A DNA stretch of 16,752 bases, from assembly GCA_039931635.1 (NCBI GenBank), contig JBDTRO010000314.1, positions 1-16,752 of the forward strand. Direction: 5' to 3'. This stretch comes from RBG-16-66-20 sp039931635 (lineage in GTDB: Bacteria > Pseudomonadota > Gammaproteobacteria > Burkholderiales > SG8-39). The translations under genes were made by a program, and so were the position numbers. The notes below the pieces were generated by a model. The model was not told the DNA's origin. It saw nothing but the letters and a program-made list of their open reading frames with translations, and ran no database searches. Every line of letters begins with the position of its first letter. Position 1 is the first letter of the stretch. This document shows, in pieces, positions 1-7,126 of this stretch.

Positions 1-235
1 CCGGGATGCGCACCGGAACGCAGGCGCGGCAGTTGTCGCAGTGCGGCCGGTAGGTGAAGATGCCGCTGCGGCGAAATCCGGCCTTCACCAGTTCCCCGTA
101 CAACTCGGTGTTGATGAGATGGCTCGGCGTTGCCACCTGCGAGCGCGCCATGCGCTCGGGCAGGTAGCTGCACGGGTAAGGCGCAGTCACGTAGAACTGC
201 AGTACCGCGTGCGGGAGATCGTTAAGCCGGGACAT
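1..235 (-). CDS. bpt: Aspartate/glutamate leucyltransferase (Bpt), N-terminal part
   Basis: Bpt moves leucine from Leu-tRNA to proteins with N-terminal Asp or Glu, marking them for ClpS/ClpAP degradation in the cytoplasm. Only the first 78 codons are in the window; the gene runs off the left edge. The visible part is the ATE N-terminal domain: APYPCSYLPER near residues 18-28, GFRRSGIFTYRP near 53-64, and a cysteine cluster HCDNCRAC (C66, C69, C72) that with C22 matches the family's metal/Fe-S-type cysteines. The ATG at 235 gives the usual family N-terminus (MSRLNDLP). It overlaps the 3' end of aat by 14 bp, so the two are very likely translated from one mRNA. No strong Shine-Dalgarno sequence is seen, in keeping with coupling to aat. 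The family call is firm; the C-terminal half cannot be judged. Confidence 0.95.
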   Translation of the reverse strand, partial: MSRLNDLPHAVLQFYVTAPYPCSYLPERMARSQVATPSHLINTELYGELVKAGFRRSGIFTYRPHCDNCRACVPVRIP

Positions 236-932
236 GTCTAGGAGCAGGTTCCCTGCGTGTCCATTTCTCTGGTCGTTCCGGATAGTTTACCAATGCTGCG
301 AGGCGGCGCAGGAACTGCCGCCGCGGGATCTCGCGCGCACCCAGCGAGGCCAGTAGCGGCGTGCGCTGCTGGCAGTCGATCATCGGGCAGCCGCGCTCGC
401 GCAGCGTTTCGACCAACGCGACCAGCGCGACCTTGGAGGCGTCGTTGGCCCGGGCGAACATGGACTCGCCGTAGAACGCCCTGCCAATGGCGACCCCGTA
501 CAGGCCGCCTACCAGCTTGCCTTCGTGCCAGGTCTCGAACGAGTGCGCATGCCCGGCGTGGTGCAGGGCCACATAGGCTGCCTGCATCTGCTTGCCTATC
601 CAGGTTCCGGGTTCACCTTGCCTCGGTTCCGCGCAGGCTTTTATGACCCTGGAAAAGGCGGAATCGATTCTCGTTTCAAAGCCCTTGTTGCGCAGGTTCT
701 TGGCGAGCGACCGGGAGATTTTCAGCTCCTCGCCGAACAGCACCATGCGCGGATCGGGCGACCACCACAGGATCGGATCGTCGCCCGAATACCAGGGAAA
801 GATGCCGTGGCGGTAAGCAGCCAGCAGGCGCGCCATCGAAAGTTCGGCACCCGCGCACAGCAGCCCGTTGGGTTCCGTCAGGGCCGACTCGGGTGGCGGA
901 AAGGGATCGTACCTTCCCAGGCGTCTCAGCAC
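222..932 (-). CDS. aat: Leucyl/phenylalanyl-tRNA--protein transferase (Aat)
   Basis: Aat adds Leu or Phe from charged tRNA to proteins with N-terminal Arg or Lys, creating a destabilising N-terminus read by ClpS/ClpAP. The 236-residue product is of normal length and carries the family blocks GIFPWYSGDDPILWWSPDPR (about residues 44-63), EPGTWIG, AHSFETW, LVGGLYGVAIG, GESMF and IDCQ...LASLGAREIPR. The start is GTG at 932. No in-frame ATG lies upstream before a stop at 951-953, and this GTG puts the expected EPNGLL block near residue 20. It begins 10 bp after the Rieske gene and overlaps bpt at its 3' end. The GTG lies inside one copy of a short tandem duplication (see repeat at 921-954), which may have shifted the original junction. 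Confidence 0.96.
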   Translation of the reverse strand: MLRRLGRYDPFPPPESALTEPNGLLCAGAELSMARLLAAYRHGIFPWYSGDDPILWWSPDPRMVLFGEELKISRSLAKNLRNKGFETRIDSAFSRVIKACAEPRQGEPGTWIGKQMQAAYVALHHAGHAHSFETWHEGKLVGGLYGVAIGRAFYGESMFARANDASKVALVALVETLRERGCPMIDCQQRTPLLASLGAREIPRRQFLRRLAALVNYPERPEKWTRREPAPRHVPA

Positions 933-954
933 TTCACGCCCATCAGCACTTCAC
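921..954. repeat. Imperfect 17-bp tandem duplication at Rieske/aat junction
   Basis: Two adjacent 17-bp units (921-937 and 938-954) share the identical 12-mer TCAGCACTTCAC (926-937 and 943-954). Read on the minus strand, the distal unit carries the Rieske stop TGA and the proximal unit carries the GTG start of aat. Removing one unit would leave aat starting inside the last codons of the Rieske gene, like other overlapped junctions in this window. The identity is read directly; the duplication history is inference. Confidence 0.8.
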
Positions 955-1638
955 CTGTTGCCGGCAGTAGTTCTCCATCTCGTGCACGACGGTCGTGGCG
1001 GCCGCGCTCGCGCGCGGCGCGCCGCCCTCGAGCGAGAGCCTGATTTCGTACTTGGCGAAGAACTGGTTGAACATTTCGCCACCGACCGTTCCGACCGCGG
1101 TGAGCTCGTCTGTATTCGCGTCATGCTCGAGCAGGATGGCGGCCAGCGGCTGCGGCGCCGGCCCGGCGACCACGCGGGCGCCCTCGGCCGGGTCGTACTG
1201 GCTATGCTCGGCACAGCAGTGGATGACGTTGGCGAGCTTGTTGCGCGCACTTTTCTCGCTGCGATAGCTGATGAAGCTGATCTCCCGGGTAGGGTAGGCG
1301 AGCTGGTGCGCGCAGATCGCCGAGTAGGCCACGATCGAACGCCGCTGCCCGACCCCGCCTTGCCATTCGTAGCTGCGCTGGTCGGCGGTGAGCAGGCGCG
1401 CAGGGGGGCGGGCCGGGCGCCCGAGATTGAGCAGGAAGCAGGGGGTGGCTGCGAACGGATAGTGAAATATCAGGTTGCGCTCGGCGGGAACCGCGGCCGC
1501 CTTCAGCGGCCTGCCGGCGCTGTCGACGAGCTTGACCCGGCCGTAGAGCGTCGGCCTGGCGTCCGCGGCGATCGCGCCCGGCGCAGCGGATGCGGCGGCG
1601 GACGCGGCGCAGAACTTTACGAATTCACGGCGCTGCAT
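943..1638 (-). CDS. Tat-exported Rieske [2Fe-2S] protein
   Basis: A 231-residue protein with an N-terminal twin-arginine signal (MQRREFVKF followed by an Ala-rich stretch to about residue 25), so it is probably folded with its cluster and sent across the inner membrane. The Rieske ligand pairs are C109-A-H111 and C142-A-E-H145. The extra cysteines that form the disulfide in bc1-type Rieske proteins (CTHLGC/CPCHGS) are absent at those positions, and the two motifs are about 30 residues apart, roughly double the usual gap. This suggests a Rieske domain distinct from cytochrome bc1 PetA, and no cytochrome b or c1 gene is nearby. The ATG at 1638 lies 2 bp after the amtB stop, so the two are almost certainly co-translated. 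The electron partner and function are unknown. A longer reading frame upstream (to 2115) is only the amtB antisense-phase shadow. Confidence 0.9.
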   Translation of the reverse strand: MQRREFVKFCAASAAASAAPGAIAADARPTLYGRVKLVDSAGRPLKAAAVPAERNLIFHYPFAATPCFLLNLGRPARPPARLLTADQRSYEWQGGVGQRRSIVAYSAICAHQLAYPTREISFISYRSEKSARNKLANVIHCCAEHSQYDPAEGARVVAGPAPQPLAAILLEHDANTDELTAVGTVGGEMFNQFFAKYEIRLSLEGGAPRASAAATTVVHEMENYCRQQVKC

Positions 1639-1640
1639 TG

Positions 1641-2933
1641 CTACAAATTGTAGCCTTTCTCGTTGTGCTCGACCGTGTCCAGGCCTTCGGTTTCTTCGTC
1701 GCTGGTGACGCGCATGCCGGCCATGGCATCGCTCAGCTTGAGCAGTATCCAGGTGACGATGCCAGACCAGGCACCGACGGCGAGGATACCGGTGATCTGC
1801 ACCATGACCTGCTTTTCCATCGTCATGCCTTCGGGATAGCCGACGCCGCCCATGCTTGTCGCCGCGAACACGCCGGTCAGCAGAGTGCCGATCACGCCGC
1901 CAACCCCGTGCACCGGCGTCACGTCCAGGGAGTCGTCGATCCTGAGCGAGCGCTTCATCCAGCTGGTGGCGAAGAAGCAGGCGACGCCGGCGATGGCGCC
2001 GATCGCGATCGCGCCCATCGGCCCGACAAAGCCCGAAGCCGGCGTGATCGTGCCCAGGCCCGCGACCATGCCGGTCACGATACCTAGCACCGAGGGCTTG
2101 CCATAGCGCAGCCACTCACACAGCAGCCAGGCCAGCGAACCGGTCGCCGCGCCGATGTGCGTGACCAGCATCGCCATGCCGGCCGAACCGTTGGCGGCCA
2201 GCGCGCTGCCCGCATTGAAGCCGAACCAGCCGACCCAGAGCATGCAGGCGCCGGTAACGGTCATCGTCAGGTTGTGCGGTGGCATCGGCGAATCGGGAAA
2301 GCCCTTCCTGCGGCCGAGGACCAGCGCGCATACCAGCGCCGCCATGCCGGCATTCAGGTGCACCACAGTGCCGCCCGCGAAATCCATCAAGCCCATTTTC
2401 TGCAGCCAGCCGTCGCCCCAGACCCAGTGGGCGACCGGGCAGTAGACGAGCAGCAGCCAGAGCAGGCTGAACAGGAGCATGCCGGCAAAGCGCACGCGCT
2501 CGGCATAGGCGCCAATCACCAGCGCGGGCGTGATGATCGCGAAGGTCAACTGGAACATCGCGAACACCGATTCCGGGATGGTTCCCTTGACCGTCGCGAC
2601 GGCGATGCCCGCGAGGAAGCTCTTGTCGAAGCCGCCGTACCACTGGTTCAGCGTGCCGCCATCGCCAAAGGCGATGCTGTAGCCGAATACGACCCAGGCC
2701 AGGGTCACCATGCAGGTAATCGCGAAACACTGCATCAGGACCGACAGGACGTTTTTCGCGCGCACCAGGCCGCCGTAGAAGAGGGCCAGGCCTGGCAGGG
2801 TCATGAACAGAACCAGCACCGTCGCCGTGATCATCCACGCGGTATTTGCAGGGTCGAGCTTCGCGGGATCGGCCGCCCAAACAAGGGGCGAATAGGTCAG
2901 AAACAGTGCAAATACCAGTTTTCCAAAGGCCAC
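1641..2933 (-). CDS. amtB: Ammonium transporter (AmtB)
   Basis: Inner-membrane ammonium channel of the Amt/MEP/Rh family. From the GTG at 2933 the protein is 430 residues: a signal peptide ending near WAAD (about residue 20), then eleven hydrophobic segments. The pore twin histidines are in VVHLNAG (H192) and TPVHGVGG (H342), and the Phe-gate region is FAMFQLTF. The start was chosen because GGGAGGGG lies just before the GTG, while the upstream ATG at 2957 has no ribosome-binding site and would add eight unlikely residues before the signal peptide. Unusually for amtB, no glnK (PII) gene is adjacent; instead it is followed 2 bp later by a Rieske gene. It lies 51 bp after the NUDIX gene on the same strand. 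The C-terminal tail after the last helix is long enough for PII contact. Family certain; start moderately sure. Confidence 0.96.
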   Translation of the reverse strand: MAFGKLVFALFLTYSPLVWAADPAKLDPANTAWMITATVLVLFMTLPGLALFYGGLVRAKNVLSVLMQCFAITCMVTLAWVVFGYSIAFGDGGTLNQWYGGFDKSFLAGIAVATVKGTIPESVFAMFQLTFAIITPALVIGAYAERVRFAGMLLFSLLWLLLVYCPVAHWVWGDGWLQKMGLMDFAGGTVVHLNAGMAALVCALVLGRRKGFPDSPMPPHNLTMTVTGACMLWVGWFGFNAGSALAANGSAGMAMLVTHIGAATGSLAWLLCEWLRYGKPSVLGIVTGMVAGLGTITPASGFVGPMGAIAIGAIAGVACFFATSWMKRSLRIDDSLDVTPVHGVGGVIGTLLTGVFAATSMGGVGYPEGMTMEKQVMVQITGILAVGAWSGIVTWILLKLSDAMAGMRVTSDEETEGLDTVEHNEKGYNL

Positions 2934-2937
2934 GGGT

Positions 2938-2945
2938 CCCCTCCC
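2938..2945 (-). promoter_or_regulatory. Strong Shine-Dalgarno that decides the amtB start
   Basis: On the minus strand GGGAGGGG lies so that its GGAGG core is 6 nt from the GTG at 2933-2931. The in-frame ATG at 2957 has only pyrimidine-rich sequence (CTTCCTTA) before it. This favours the GTG start. Confidence 0.6.
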
Positions 2946-2984
2946 AGGTAGGTGCATAACGCACCATAAGGAAGCATACCGCAG

Positions 2985-3512
2985 TTACTTTATGTCTTCA
3001 GCGTGGAAACCGAAGGTGTTGCGCGCGCGGTCCGCGAACCAGTGCTTAAGCGTCAGGCCGACGGTGCGAAAGGCGATGTCCTTCCAGGGCACGCGCGCCT
3101 CTTCGACCAGCGCAACTTCCAGGCTCTCGACGCCGGCCTCGAAATCCAGGTCCAGCAGGCGCGCGCGGTAGAACACGTGGACCTGATTCACATAGGGCAC
3201 GGAAATCATGCTGAATGCGGCCAGGAGTTCGACCCGCGCACCGGCCTCCTCCAGTGTTTCGCGGGCCGCGCCCTCACCGGTCGTTTCACCGTTCTCCATG
3301 AATCCGGCGGGCAGGGTCCAGTAGCCGTAGCGCGGTTCGATTGCGCGCCGGCACAGGAGAATCCTGCCCTCCCATTCCGGCACGGTGCCGACCACGAGCT
3401 TGGGGTTCTGGTAATGGACGCTGCCGCAGGCGTCGCAAACACTGCGCGGCATGGAGTCTCCCGGCGGCACCCGTTTGAGGAGCGGCGCCGCGCAGTCAGG
3501 GCAGAATTTCAT
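2985..3512 (-). CDS. NUDIX hydrolase with N-terminal zinc ribbon
   Basis: A 175-residue cytoplasmic nucleoside-diphosphate-X hydrolase. A zinc ribbon is formed by C4, C7, C26 and C29 (CPDC ... CDAC), as in NudC-like proteins. The NUDIX box is complete: G70 x5 E76 x7 R84-E85-x2-E88-E89-x-G91, the metal-binding helix. At 175 residues it is much shorter than E. coli NudC, so it belongs to the compact zinc-ribbon NUDIX group whose substrate (NAD/ADP-ribose-type or other nucleotide) cannot be told from sequence. The ATG at 3512 starts the zinc ribbon directly. It is the first gene of a minus-strand run leading into amtB and is divergent from the membrane-protein/acyl-CoA synthetase operon. Confidence 0.93.
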   Translation of the reverse strand: MKFCPDCAAPLLKRVPPGDSMPRSVCDACGSVHYQNPKLVVGTVPEWEGRILLCRRAIEPRYGYWTLPAGFMENGETTGEGAARETLEEAGARVELLAAFSMISVPYVNQVHVFYRARLLDLDFEAGVESLEVALVEEARVPWKDIAFRTVGLTLKHWFADRARNTFGFHAEDIK

Positions 3513-3562
3513 CGCGGCTGGGCATGCGTAAGTTTCGGTATCCTCAGGGAAAATTGGTTTCG
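3513..3562. promoter_or_regulatory. Divergent promoter region
   Basis: About 50 bp separate the NUDIX start on the minus strand from the probable start of the small membrane protein on the plus strand. It is AT-richer than its surroundings and must hold, or overlap, promoters for both directions unless transcription reads in from elsewhere. I could not point to clear -10/-35 pairs on either strand. Confidence 0.35.
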
Positions 3563-3913
3563 ATGGTAAACTGGGCCGAGAAGATGGGCAAAGTCAAAAT
3601 TAGCGAGTGGCTGTGGCGCTTTCTTGCGTCCGTGATGCTGATTTCGGTCGGTTGGACGATGTGGATTTTCTACCAGCTTAACCCGACACCGCTGATCACG
3701 GCCGCGGCGTTCGAGGCCGCCGCCAAGGCGAAATCGAAGGCGCAGCAGAACACCCACGGCGTGATCTCGCCCGCCACGGGCGCTGAACCGTCCGCGGTTC
3801 CAGCGGCTCCGGCTGCGGCGGCTTCGGAGACGCCCAGGGAACCTCCGGTCAACGTCGAAAAGCTGAAACTCTCGGATTCCATCGCCCCGCCTGCACCAGA
3901 CGCGAAGCAGTGA
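3563..3913 (+). CDS. Small single-pass membrane protein, unknown function
   Basis: A 116-residue protein if started at the ATG at 3563. Residues about 15-38 (EWLWRFLASVMLISVGWTMW and onward) form one strong transmembrane helix. It is followed by an Ala/Lys-rich stretch (FEAAAKAKSKAQQN) and a low-complexity Ala/Pro tail ending in a short KLKLSDS block. I do not recognise a family. Its stop overlaps the GTG start of the acyl-CoA synthetase by 4 bp (GTGA), so it is translated with that enzyme. ATGs at 3524 and 3584 are also in frame. The first lies only 11 bp from the divergent NUDIX start, leaving little room for a promoter, and none has a convincing ribosome-binding site. Inferred: a membrane or envelope accessory to the downstream enzymes. 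Confidence 0.7.
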   Translation: MVNWAEKMGKVKISEWLWRFLASVMLISVGWTMWIFYQLNPTPLITAAAFEAAAKAKSKAQQNTHGVISPATGAEPSAVPAAPAAAASETPREPPVNVEKLKLSDSIAPPAPDAKQ

Positions 3914-5541
3914 ATCGCTACGACGAGCTGTACCGGAGCTGGCGTTGGGACGTCCCTGGGAGCTACAACATCGCCCGGGCCTGCTGCGGGCGCTGGGCCG
4001 CCGACCGGTCGCGCTTTGCCCTGTACTGGGAGGACGAGTCCGGTGCAACGGCGAAATACACGTTCTGGGACATCCAGCAGGAAGCAAACCGGCTGTCGAA
4101 CGCGCTCGCCGCATTGGGCGTCAAGCGCGGCGACCGCGTCGCGCTCATCCTGCCGCAGCGGCCCGAGATGGCGATCGCCTACATGGCGATTTTCCAGATG
4201 GGCGCGGTTGCATTGCCTCTGTCGCACCTGTTCGGGCCCGATGCGCTCGAATACCGCATGGCATTTGCCGGCGCAAGCGTCGCGTTCGTCGAGCCGACGA
4301 CCATCGCGAACCTCTGGGCGGTGCGCGACAAGCTGCCGGCGCTGAAGCACGTCATCGGGGTTGGCGGGGCGCGGGAGTCGGAGGTTCATGCCTATGAATC
4401 CCTGCTGCAGAAAGCGAATAGCGAATTCAAAACTATCGATACCGCTGCCAATGATCCTGCGCTCATCATCTACACCAGCGGCACCACGGGTCCGCCCAAG
4501 GGCGCGCTGCAGGGCCACCGCCTGCTGATCGGCAATCTGCCGGGTTTCATTTATTCGCACGACTTCTTCCCGCAGCCTGGCGACATGTTCTGGTCGCCGG
4601 CGGACTGGGCCTGGGCGGGCGGCCTGTTCGATGCGCTGCTGCCAAGCTGGAATTTCGGCATCCCGATCCTCGGCTACCGCGGGCGCTTCGACGCGGAGAA
4701 GGCGTACTACCTGCTGGAAAAATACGGCGTCCGGAATTCCTTCCTGTTTCCGACCGCGCTGAAGCTGATGATGAAGGCGGTGCCGGAACCGAAGCAGAAG
4801 TACGCGCTCGAGCTGCGCTCCATCATGAGCGCCGGCGAATCGGTCGGCGTCACGGTGATCGAGTGGGCGCGCGAGCAGCTGGGCGTCACCATCAACGAGA
4901 TGTTCGGCCAGACCGAAATCAACTACATCGTCGGCAATTGCCAGGCTGCCTGGCCCGTGAAGCCCGGTTCCATCGGCCGGCCGTATCCGGGCCACGTCGT
5001 TGCGGTCATCGATGACAAGGGCGCCGAAGTTCCCCGCGGGGAACTGGGAGAAATCGCGGCAAAGCAGGGCGATGACCCCGTGTTCTTCCTCGAGTACTGG
5101 CAGAATGAGCACGCCACGCGCGAGAAATACATCGGCGACTGGGGCTGCACCGGCGACCAGGGGCGCATGGATGAGGACGGCTACCTCTGGTACCAGGGCA
5201 GGTCGGATGACGTGATCAAGTCCGCCGGCTACCGCATCGGCCCGGCGGAGATCGAATCCTGCCTCGTCAGGCATCCGGCCGTCGCCAACGCGGCCGTGAT
5301 CGGCAAGCCCGACGCGACGCGCGGCCAGATCGTCAAGGCCTTCATCGTGCTGCAGGCGGGGCAGGCGGGATCGCAAGCGCTGATCGACGATATCCAGGCC
5401 CACGTGCGCGGGCGCCTGGCGCCGTATGAATATCCGCGCGAGATCGAGTTCATCGACGCGCTGCCGATGACCACCACCGGCAAGGTGCAGCGGAATGAGC
5501 TGCGCAAGCGCGAGGAAGCGAAGCTGGCTTCGCAGGCTTGA
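3910..5541 (+). CDS. AMP-forming acyl-CoA synthetase (ACSM/acetyl-CoA synthetase-like)
   Basis: A 543-residue member of the adenylate-forming ANL superfamily, activating a carboxylic acid with ATP to an acyl-AMP and then to acyl-CoA in the cytoplasm. The P-loop is YTSGTTGPPKG (188-198), followed by the core motifs WSPADWAWAGG, MFGQTE, the hinge region WYQGRSDDVIKSAGYRIGPAEIE, and the C-terminal catalytic lysine in TTGKVQRNEL (K525). The pattern resembles medium-chain/ACSM-type synthetases more than long-chain FadD; the acid substrate cannot be told. The start is GTG at 3910, overlapping the upstream stop as GTGA; its own stop overlaps the next start as TTGA. A MaoC-type hydratase lies convergently about 1.6 kb downstream, which could fit acyl-CoA metabolism, but this link is inference. 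Confidence 0.92.
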   Translation: MNRYDELYRSWRWDVPGSYNIARACCGRWAADRSRFALYWEDESGATAKYTFWDIQQEANRLSNALAALGVKRGDRVALILPQRPEMAIAYMAIFQMGAVALPLSHLFGPDALEYRMAFAGASVAFVEPTTIANLWAVRDKLPALKHVIGVGGARESEVHAYESLLQKANSEFKTIDTAANDPALIIYTSGTTGPPKGALQGHRLLIGNLPGFIYSHDFFPQPGDMFWSPADWAWAGGLFDALLPSWNFGIPILGYRGRFDAEKAYYLLEKYGVRNSFLFPTALKLMMKAVPEPKQKYALELRSIMSAGESVGVTVIEWAREQLGVTINEMFGQTEINYIVGNCQAAWPVKPGSIGRPYPGHVVAVIDDKGAEVPRGELGEIAAKQGDDPVFFLEYWQNEHATREKYIGDWGCTGDQGRMDEDGYLWYQGRSDDVIKSAGYRIGPAEIESCLVRHPAVANAAVIGKPDATRGQIVKAFIVLQAGQAGSQALIDDIQAHVRGRLAPYEYPREIEFIDALPMTTTGKVQRNELRKREEAKLASQA

Positions 5542-6575
5542 CCAGGCTCCTTCTGCTCGGCGGCGGGCACGCGCATGCGCTGGTGCTGCGTTCGTTCCGC
5601 AAATTTGTCTCGAAGAACCTCGACGTGGTGCTGGTGAGCGCCGGCCCGCGGCACACCTATTCCGGCATGGTGCCTGGCGTCATCGCCGGTTATTACGCTG
5701 CCGGGGACGCGCAGATCGACCTCGCGCGTCTGGCCCGCGATGCAGGCGCGGCATTCGTTCAGGGTCGCATCGAGCGGATCGATCCCGCGGAAAAGAGGGT
5801 TGTGCTCGCGAATGGCAACGTGCTCAGCTACGACGTTGCGTCTCTCAATTTGGGATCAATGCCGGCAGGATTGAACGAGAACGCGATTTCCGTGAAGCCG
5901 TTCGAGGATTTTTTTGCGCGCTGGCGAGCGATTCTGGAGCACGGACCGGCGGCTCCGCGCATTGCGGTGGTCGGCGGGGGCGCGGGCGGTGTCGAAGTCG
6001 CGATGGCGATGAAGTCTGTGCTCGACCGGCGCGGCGGCGGCTCGGTCGAGATCTTCACGGATCATTTCGCCTTTCCGCCTGCGCTGGCGGCGAGGATCCG
6101 GCATGCGTTGGCGAGGCTTTCGATCCCGCTGCATGTCGGCGAGGCGGCCGGGCCCGCATTCGACGCAACGTACTGGATCACCGGCGCCGCAGCGCTGCCG
6201 CTACTGCGCGAGTCGGGGCTGAAGACGGACGCGCGTGGCTACGTGCTGGTGGATGCCAGCCTGCGCAGCATTTCCCATCCTGACGTGTTCGCGGCGGGCG
6301 ACACGGCGTCGCTGCAAGGCGCGGCGCTGCCGAAGTCGGGCGTCTATGCCGTGCGCCAGGCGCCGGTGCTGGCGGAGAACCTGAAGCGCGTGGTACGCGG
6401 CATGGCAATGCTCGACTACACGCCACAGCCGGCGAGCCTTGCGCTGATCAGCTGCGGCGCGAAATACGCGATCGCCAGCCGGGGCGGCTGGAATTCAGAA
6501 GGGCGCTGGGCCTGGAGGTGGAAGGACTGGCTGGACCGGCGCTGGGTCGCGAAATTCAGCCGGGCAGGGATCTAG
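5538..6575 (+). CDS. FAD-dependent pyridine nucleotide-disulfide oxidoreductase family protein
   Basis: A 345-residue two-dinucleotide-binding-domain flavoprotein. The FAD-binding glycine motif is LLLGGGHAH (5-13), with the NAD(P)H-binding VVGGGAGGVEVA at about 144-155 and the second FAD contact HPDVFAAGD at about 247-255. It resembles type-II NADH dehydrogenases, and in particular the oxidoreductase found fused in front of SelD in some bacteria; no selD is visible here. No CxxxxC redox pair follows the first motif, so a thiol-disulfide reductase is unlikely. The start must be the TTG at 5538 (TTGA overlap with the acyl-CoA synthetase stop); any later start would break the GGGHAH motif. It ends in a CTAG shared with the convergent gene. 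The electron acceptor (quinone or other) is unknown. Confidence 0.88.
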   Translation: MTRLLLLGGGHAHALVLRSFRKFVSKNLDVVLVSAGPRHTYSGMVPGVIAGYYAAGDAQIDLARLARDAGAAFVQGRIERIDPAEKRVVLANGNVLSYDVASLNLGSMPAGLNENAISVKPFEDFFARWRAILEHGPAAPRIAVVGGGAGGVEVAMAMKSVLDRRGGGSVEIFTDHFAFPPALAARIRHALARLSIPLHVGEAAGPAFDATYWITGAAALPLLRESGLKTDARGYVLVDASLRSISHPDVFAAGDTASLQGAALPKSGVYAVRQAPVLAENLKRVVRGMAMLDYTPQPASLALISCGAKYAIASRGGWNSEGRWAWRWKDWLDRRWVAKFSRAGI

Positions 6576-7126
6576 GGGACTGCTTTCAGCGTCACGCCGG
6601 TGACTCGATGCGAACCGGCAAAAGAGCCGCTCGAACCCGTAAAGCCCGCAAGCACTATCTTGCCCAGGGACTTCACGCCGGATTGCTGGCTCCTGAACGC
6701 ATAATTCCTGGCCAGCAAAATTTCCGGCTGCCCCGGAGGGGTGACGCTTACCGAGTAGGTTCTGCTCGCGACGTCGATGGCCATTCGTATGCGATAGACC
6801 TGGTTGGCCGCGTATTTGAGCGCCTGATCGGCCCGGAAGACGCCGCCATTGCGCACGTCGATCACCCCGGTATCGGCGAAACGCACGATGGCCGCCACAT
6901 CGTTGGCTGTGCTTGGCGCCGCCGCGGAGATTCCCGTGAATGCATCGATCTTGTCGGCCAGCGGCGCGGCGTCGAAGCTCAACTCAAAGGAGCCGGTCTG
7001 TTCCGACGGCAGGTCAAAACTGAGGAATCCGATCCTCGATTCCTGTGTATCGGGAATCGGGCCCGCCCAGGCAGCACCCAGGAAGGCAAGCGTGGCCAAG
7101 GTAAAAATCCAGCGGATGATCTTCAT
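6572..7126 (-). CDS. Predicted secreted protein of unknown function
   Basis: A 184-residue protein with a clear Sec signal peptide (MKIIRWIFTLATLAFLGAAWAG, cleavage near residue 21) and a mature part rich in alternating hydrophobic/polar residues (FELSFDAAPL, YRIRMAIDV, TYSVSVTPPG, KIVLAGFTG). This suggests a beta-sandwich such as a concanavalin/LamG-like fold; that is inference and I recognise no family motif. The ATG at 7126 is supported by GAGGA a few bases upstream and by the signal peptide; an in-frame ATG at 7159 would place 11 polar residues in front of it. It is coupled to the MaoC gene by an ATGA overlap, an odd pairing of a cytoplasmic enzyme and an exported protein. Its stop shares CTAG with the convergent oxidoreductase gene. 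Confidence 0.8.
   Translation of the reverse strand: MKIIRWIFTLATLAFLGAAWAGPIPDTQESRIGFLSFDLPSEQTGSFELSFDAAPLADKIDAFTGISAAAPSTANDVAAIVRFADTGVIDVRNGGVFRADQALKYAANQVYRIRMAIDVASRTYSVSVTPPGQPEILLARNYAFRSQQSGVKSLGKIVLAGFTGSSGSFAGSHRVTGVTLKAVP

Noticed and set aside
868..1653. Plus-strand 261-codon frame opposite the Rieske gene
   Set aside because: No domain signal, and the minus strand encodes a complete Rieske protein with Tat signal.
1639..2115. N-terminal extension of the Rieske reading frame into amtB
   Set aside because: Translates to Arg/His-rich shadow sequence; the Tat signal starts cleanly at 1638.
2157..2951. Long plus-strand open frame opposite amtB
   Set aside because: His/Arg/Gln-rich shadow translation; amtB on the other strand is unmistakable.
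2945..2975. Possible sigma-54 promoter before amtB (TGGTGCG ... GC on the minus strand)
   Set aside because: The GG and GC elements are 8 bp apart rather than the required 10, so it is not a usable -24/-12 site.
3670..5403. A 577-codon open frame on the minus strand, opposite the acyl-CoA synthetase and membrane-protein genes
   Set aside because: Arg/Asp/Val-rich sequence typical of antisense shadows in GC-rich DNA; no recognisable motif, while the plus strand has full ANL motifs.
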